A DNA stretch of 6,915 nucleotides from Clostridia bacterium (GTDB lineage: Bacteria > Bacillota > Clostridia > Oscillospirales > Acutalibacteraceae): NCBI GenBank assembly GCA_900757335.1, contig CAAENL010000158.1:1-6915 (forward strand), in the 5' to 3' direction. The position numbers and the translations under genes are program-made. The notes beneath the pieces are model-generated. The model ran no database searches, was not told where the DNA came from, and was given only the letters and a program-made list of their open reading frames with translations. Position 1 is the first letter of the stretch, and each line of letters opens with the position of its first letter. Shown here one piece after another: positions 5,576 to 6,915 of this stretch.

Positions 5576-5803
5576 ATGAAAAAAGTAGAAAAAATAATGG
5601 AGGAAATAATAGGAAACGAACAAGAAATTAAAAACTTATTGAATAAAGAAAGCATAGATGACTTGTATGAATTCTTTTTGGAAAAAGATAACACTTTAAC
5701 CATGGAAGAATTCGATAGTGAGGTTTATGATATACTTGAAAACTATTCCAAAACCTCAAAAGAAGAAATTGATCAAGATACATTAGAAAAAATATCAGGA
5801 GGA
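5576..5803 (+). other. Nif11-like double-glycine leader of protein 3
   Basis: Codons 1-76, cleavage predicted after G76 leaving KAGFLKK. The core SIDDLYEFFLEKDNTLT and EEFDSEVYDILENYSK is identical to that of protein 2. Confidence 0.78.
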
Positions 5804-6859
5804 AAAGCCGGTTTCCTAAAAAAGACTGTGGCTGCGGCATTGTCAGCGTTAACGATTAGTCCTGTTTCAGCGTTTGCAGCAGGAAATAATGGTGCTATAA
5901 ATGGTCCGCGTTCGATCGTTAGGCGTGCTAAAAATAAAGTTAGGGGAATATTTCCAAAAATAGCTAAATGGCTTTATGATAATAAAAAAACAGCTGCCAT
6001 TGCGGGTGTAACAATTGGTGCGGCTGCGGTCGGTGCGATAATTTTATCTGTTGTGATTTCCAAGCATAAAAATGCCAATAACAAAAGTAAAGTTGCTAAT
6101 TCTCGAGTATCAAATTCTCAAAAATCAGATTCTTCAAAAAGCGCTTCCGAATTACCTGGTGGAGAAAAATCAAAAAAAATTGAATCTAGCAGTAGTGCCG
6201 TTCCTGTGTCTGGTGTAGCTTCACCGTCGCCATCGCCAGAAGTTCCACTCGAAGTGGAGGAAAAATCTGAAGTATTAACAGCGGAATCATCTGGTGGAGA
6301 AAAATCAAAAAAAATTGGATCTAGCAGTAGTGCCGTTTCTGTGTCTGGTGTAGCTTCAACGTCGCCGTCACCAAAAGTTTCACTCAAAACGGAGGAGAAA
6401 AAACATAAAGTACCAGCAACGAGATCACCTGGTGATAAAAGTAATTTGAAACCTGCAAGTAGTTCAGAAGGTTCTAGTTGGTCTGATGAAACTGTAAGAA
6501 GGAAACTTGAGGAAATAAAACGTAAGGAAAGTGATTCTTCTGAAGCGAAGTCCAGTAGTGCATCCGAGCATAAGCCTTTAGTACCAGTACCAGTAGAAAA
6601 AGGTCGCGTTGCTAAATTAAGGGAAATTTTTGGGACAGAAGGGGGATATCCTTTACCTACGAGAGAAGCATATGAACCACGTTCAGCAAAAACACATTCA
6701 GCAGAAACACGTTCAGCAGGAACACCGGCGACGCCTCTACCAGCTGGTGAAGGAGATTTAGTAGAAACATTGTTGAAGCGTGTAGATCATAAAGAAGATG
6801 CCGGAAAAGAATCTGGCGGATCAGAAAGTGAAAGTGAAGATGAGTGGGATGAATTTTAA
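5576..6859 (+). CDS. large double-glycine leader protein 3, TM segment plus Ser/Pro-rich repeat tail
   Basis: A 427-residue third paralogue. ATG 5576 is preferred over the in-frame TTG at 5570 because AGGG (5564-5567) lies 8 bases ahead and the product then aligns with its relatives (MKKVEKIMEEI against MGKVEKIIEEI). The leader ends LEKISGG (G75-G76). GFLKKTVAAALSALTISPVSAFA (about 79-101) is the clearest Sec-signal-like segment of the three, with AFA before A102. Then come VRGIFPKIAKWLYDNKK and a transmembrane helix at about 139-161. Residues 165-420 look disordered: two 45-residue Ser/Pro repeats, a charged helix (ETVRRKLEEIKRKE), a conserved-looking island (KGRVAKLREIFGTEGGYPLP), three RSAKT-like pentapeptides and a very acidic Ser/Glu tail. 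Only 15 bases separate it from the previous gene and no promoter is seen, so both share one transcript. Unlike the other two it lacks a long coiled coil. No cargo function is recognised. Confidence 0.93.
   Translation: MKKVEKIMEEIIGNEQEIKNLLNKESIDDLYEFFLEKDNTLTMEEFDSEVYDILENYSKTSKEEIDQDTLEKISGGKAGFLKKTVAAALSALTISPVSAFAAGNNGAINGPRSIVRRAKNKVRGIFPKIAKWLYDNKKTAAIAGVTIGAAAVGAIILSVVISKHKNANNKSKVANSRVSNSQKSDSSKSASELPGGEKSKKIESSSSAVPVSGVASPSPSPEVPLEVEEKSEVLTAESSGGEKSKKIGSSSSAVSVSGVASTSPSPKVSLKTEEKKHKVPATRSPGDKSNLKPASSSEGSSWSDETVRRKLEEIKRKESDSSEAKSSSASEHKPLVPVPVEKGRVAKLREIFGTEGGYPLPTREAYEPRSAKTHSAETRSAGTPATPLPAGEGDLVETLLKRVDHKEDAGKESGGSESESEDEWDEF
6152..6421 (+). repeat. two tandem 135-bp (45-residue) repeats
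   Basis: Unit 1 (about 6152-6286) and unit 2 (about 6287-6421) begin with the same ggtggagaaaaatcaaaa and continue through SSSSAV-x-VSGVAS-x-SPSP-x-V. The first half of each unit differs at only a few bases, while the second half is more diverged. A degenerate start of a third unit (SPGDKSN) follows at about 6425. The repeat is in frame and lies in the disordered tail. Confidence 0.85.
6680..6724 (+). repeat. three tandem 15-bp repeats (RSAKT, HSAET, RSAGT)
   Basis: The unit cgttcagcaaaaaca occurs three times with period 15 and few changes, encoding the pentapeptide (R/H)SA(K/E/G)T. It is in frame and so changes tail length by five residues per unit. Confidence 0.8.
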
Positions 6860-6902
6860 AAAATTAGTTGAAAAAATAGCGAAATTGAAGAAAAAATCGT
6901 GA
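6849..6902 (+). CDS. possible 17-residue cationic peptide ORF
   Basis: ATG 6849 overlaps the last codons of the preceding gene in the +1 frame and encodes MNFKKLVEKIAKLKKKS, a Lys-rich amphipathic-helix-like peptide, ending in TGA. The only upstream purine run is GATGAGTGGG, set too close to the ATG to be a good ribosome-binding site. A-rich DNA yields such Lys-rich frames by chance, so this is weak. Confidence 0.15.
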   Translation: MNFKKLVEKIAKLKKKS

Positions 6903-6915
6903 GGCATGCTGAATA

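Noticed and set aside
6152..6724. CRISPR-like repeats
   Set aside because: The repeats are adjacent, in frame and protein-coding, without spacers of unique sequence between conserved short repeats.

Overview
The window is AT-rich, and every gene reads on the + strand. Strong purine-rich ribosome-binding sites, GTG and TTG alternative starts, near-consensus vegetative promoters and a Clostridium-type phospholipase C all point to a low-GC Bacillota, most likely a clostridium. That placement is inference; there is no rRNA or other phylogenetic marker here. UGA is not used as a sense codon in any of the six genes.

Left part (1-1694): a tight cluster of exported proteins. It opens with the 3' end of a single-domain zinc-dependent phospholipase C whose metal ligands are recognisable. 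The phospholipase gene overlaps the start of a small secreted cysteine-containing protein. A third small secreted protein follows, initiated from TTG behind a run of seven G. The second and third proteins share a C-terminal H-x4-C-x3-GNI motif with identical spacing, so they look like diverged paralogues. Their function is not recognised.

Middle (1695-1902): a leader region with a near-perfect sigma-A promoter (TTGACT, 17 bp, TATAAT) about 170 bases ahead of the next gene. The long untranslated leader contains a nine-codon mini-ORF.

Right part (1903-6859): three large paralogous proteins of 620, 543 and 427 residues. Each begins with a 76-79 residue acidic, helical leader ending in a double glycine (IVGG, IAGG, ISGG) of the Nif11-like / bacteriocin-leader type. 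The shared module runs on through a first hydrophobic stretch that looks like a Sec signal peptide, a conserved basic Trp motif and a transmembrane helix, up to about residue 165. After that the proteins are unrelated in sequence: Lys/Ser/Pro-rich linkers leading to Ala-rich coiled coils (first), a charged coiled coil (second), or a Ser/Pro-rich disordered, repeat-bearing tail (third). The first has its own promoter, the second has a separate promoter, and the third is co-transcribed with the second 15 bases downstream.

Taken together, the window looks like part of a secretion or surface-effector locus. A common targeting leader, probably recognised by a peptidase-containing ABC transporter (PCAT, C39 peptidase) not present here, is fused to swappable long C-terminal domains, next to a membrane-damaging phospholipase. 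The double-glycine leader followed directly by a second signal-like segment, on proteins ten times larger than bacteriocins, is the most unusual feature.
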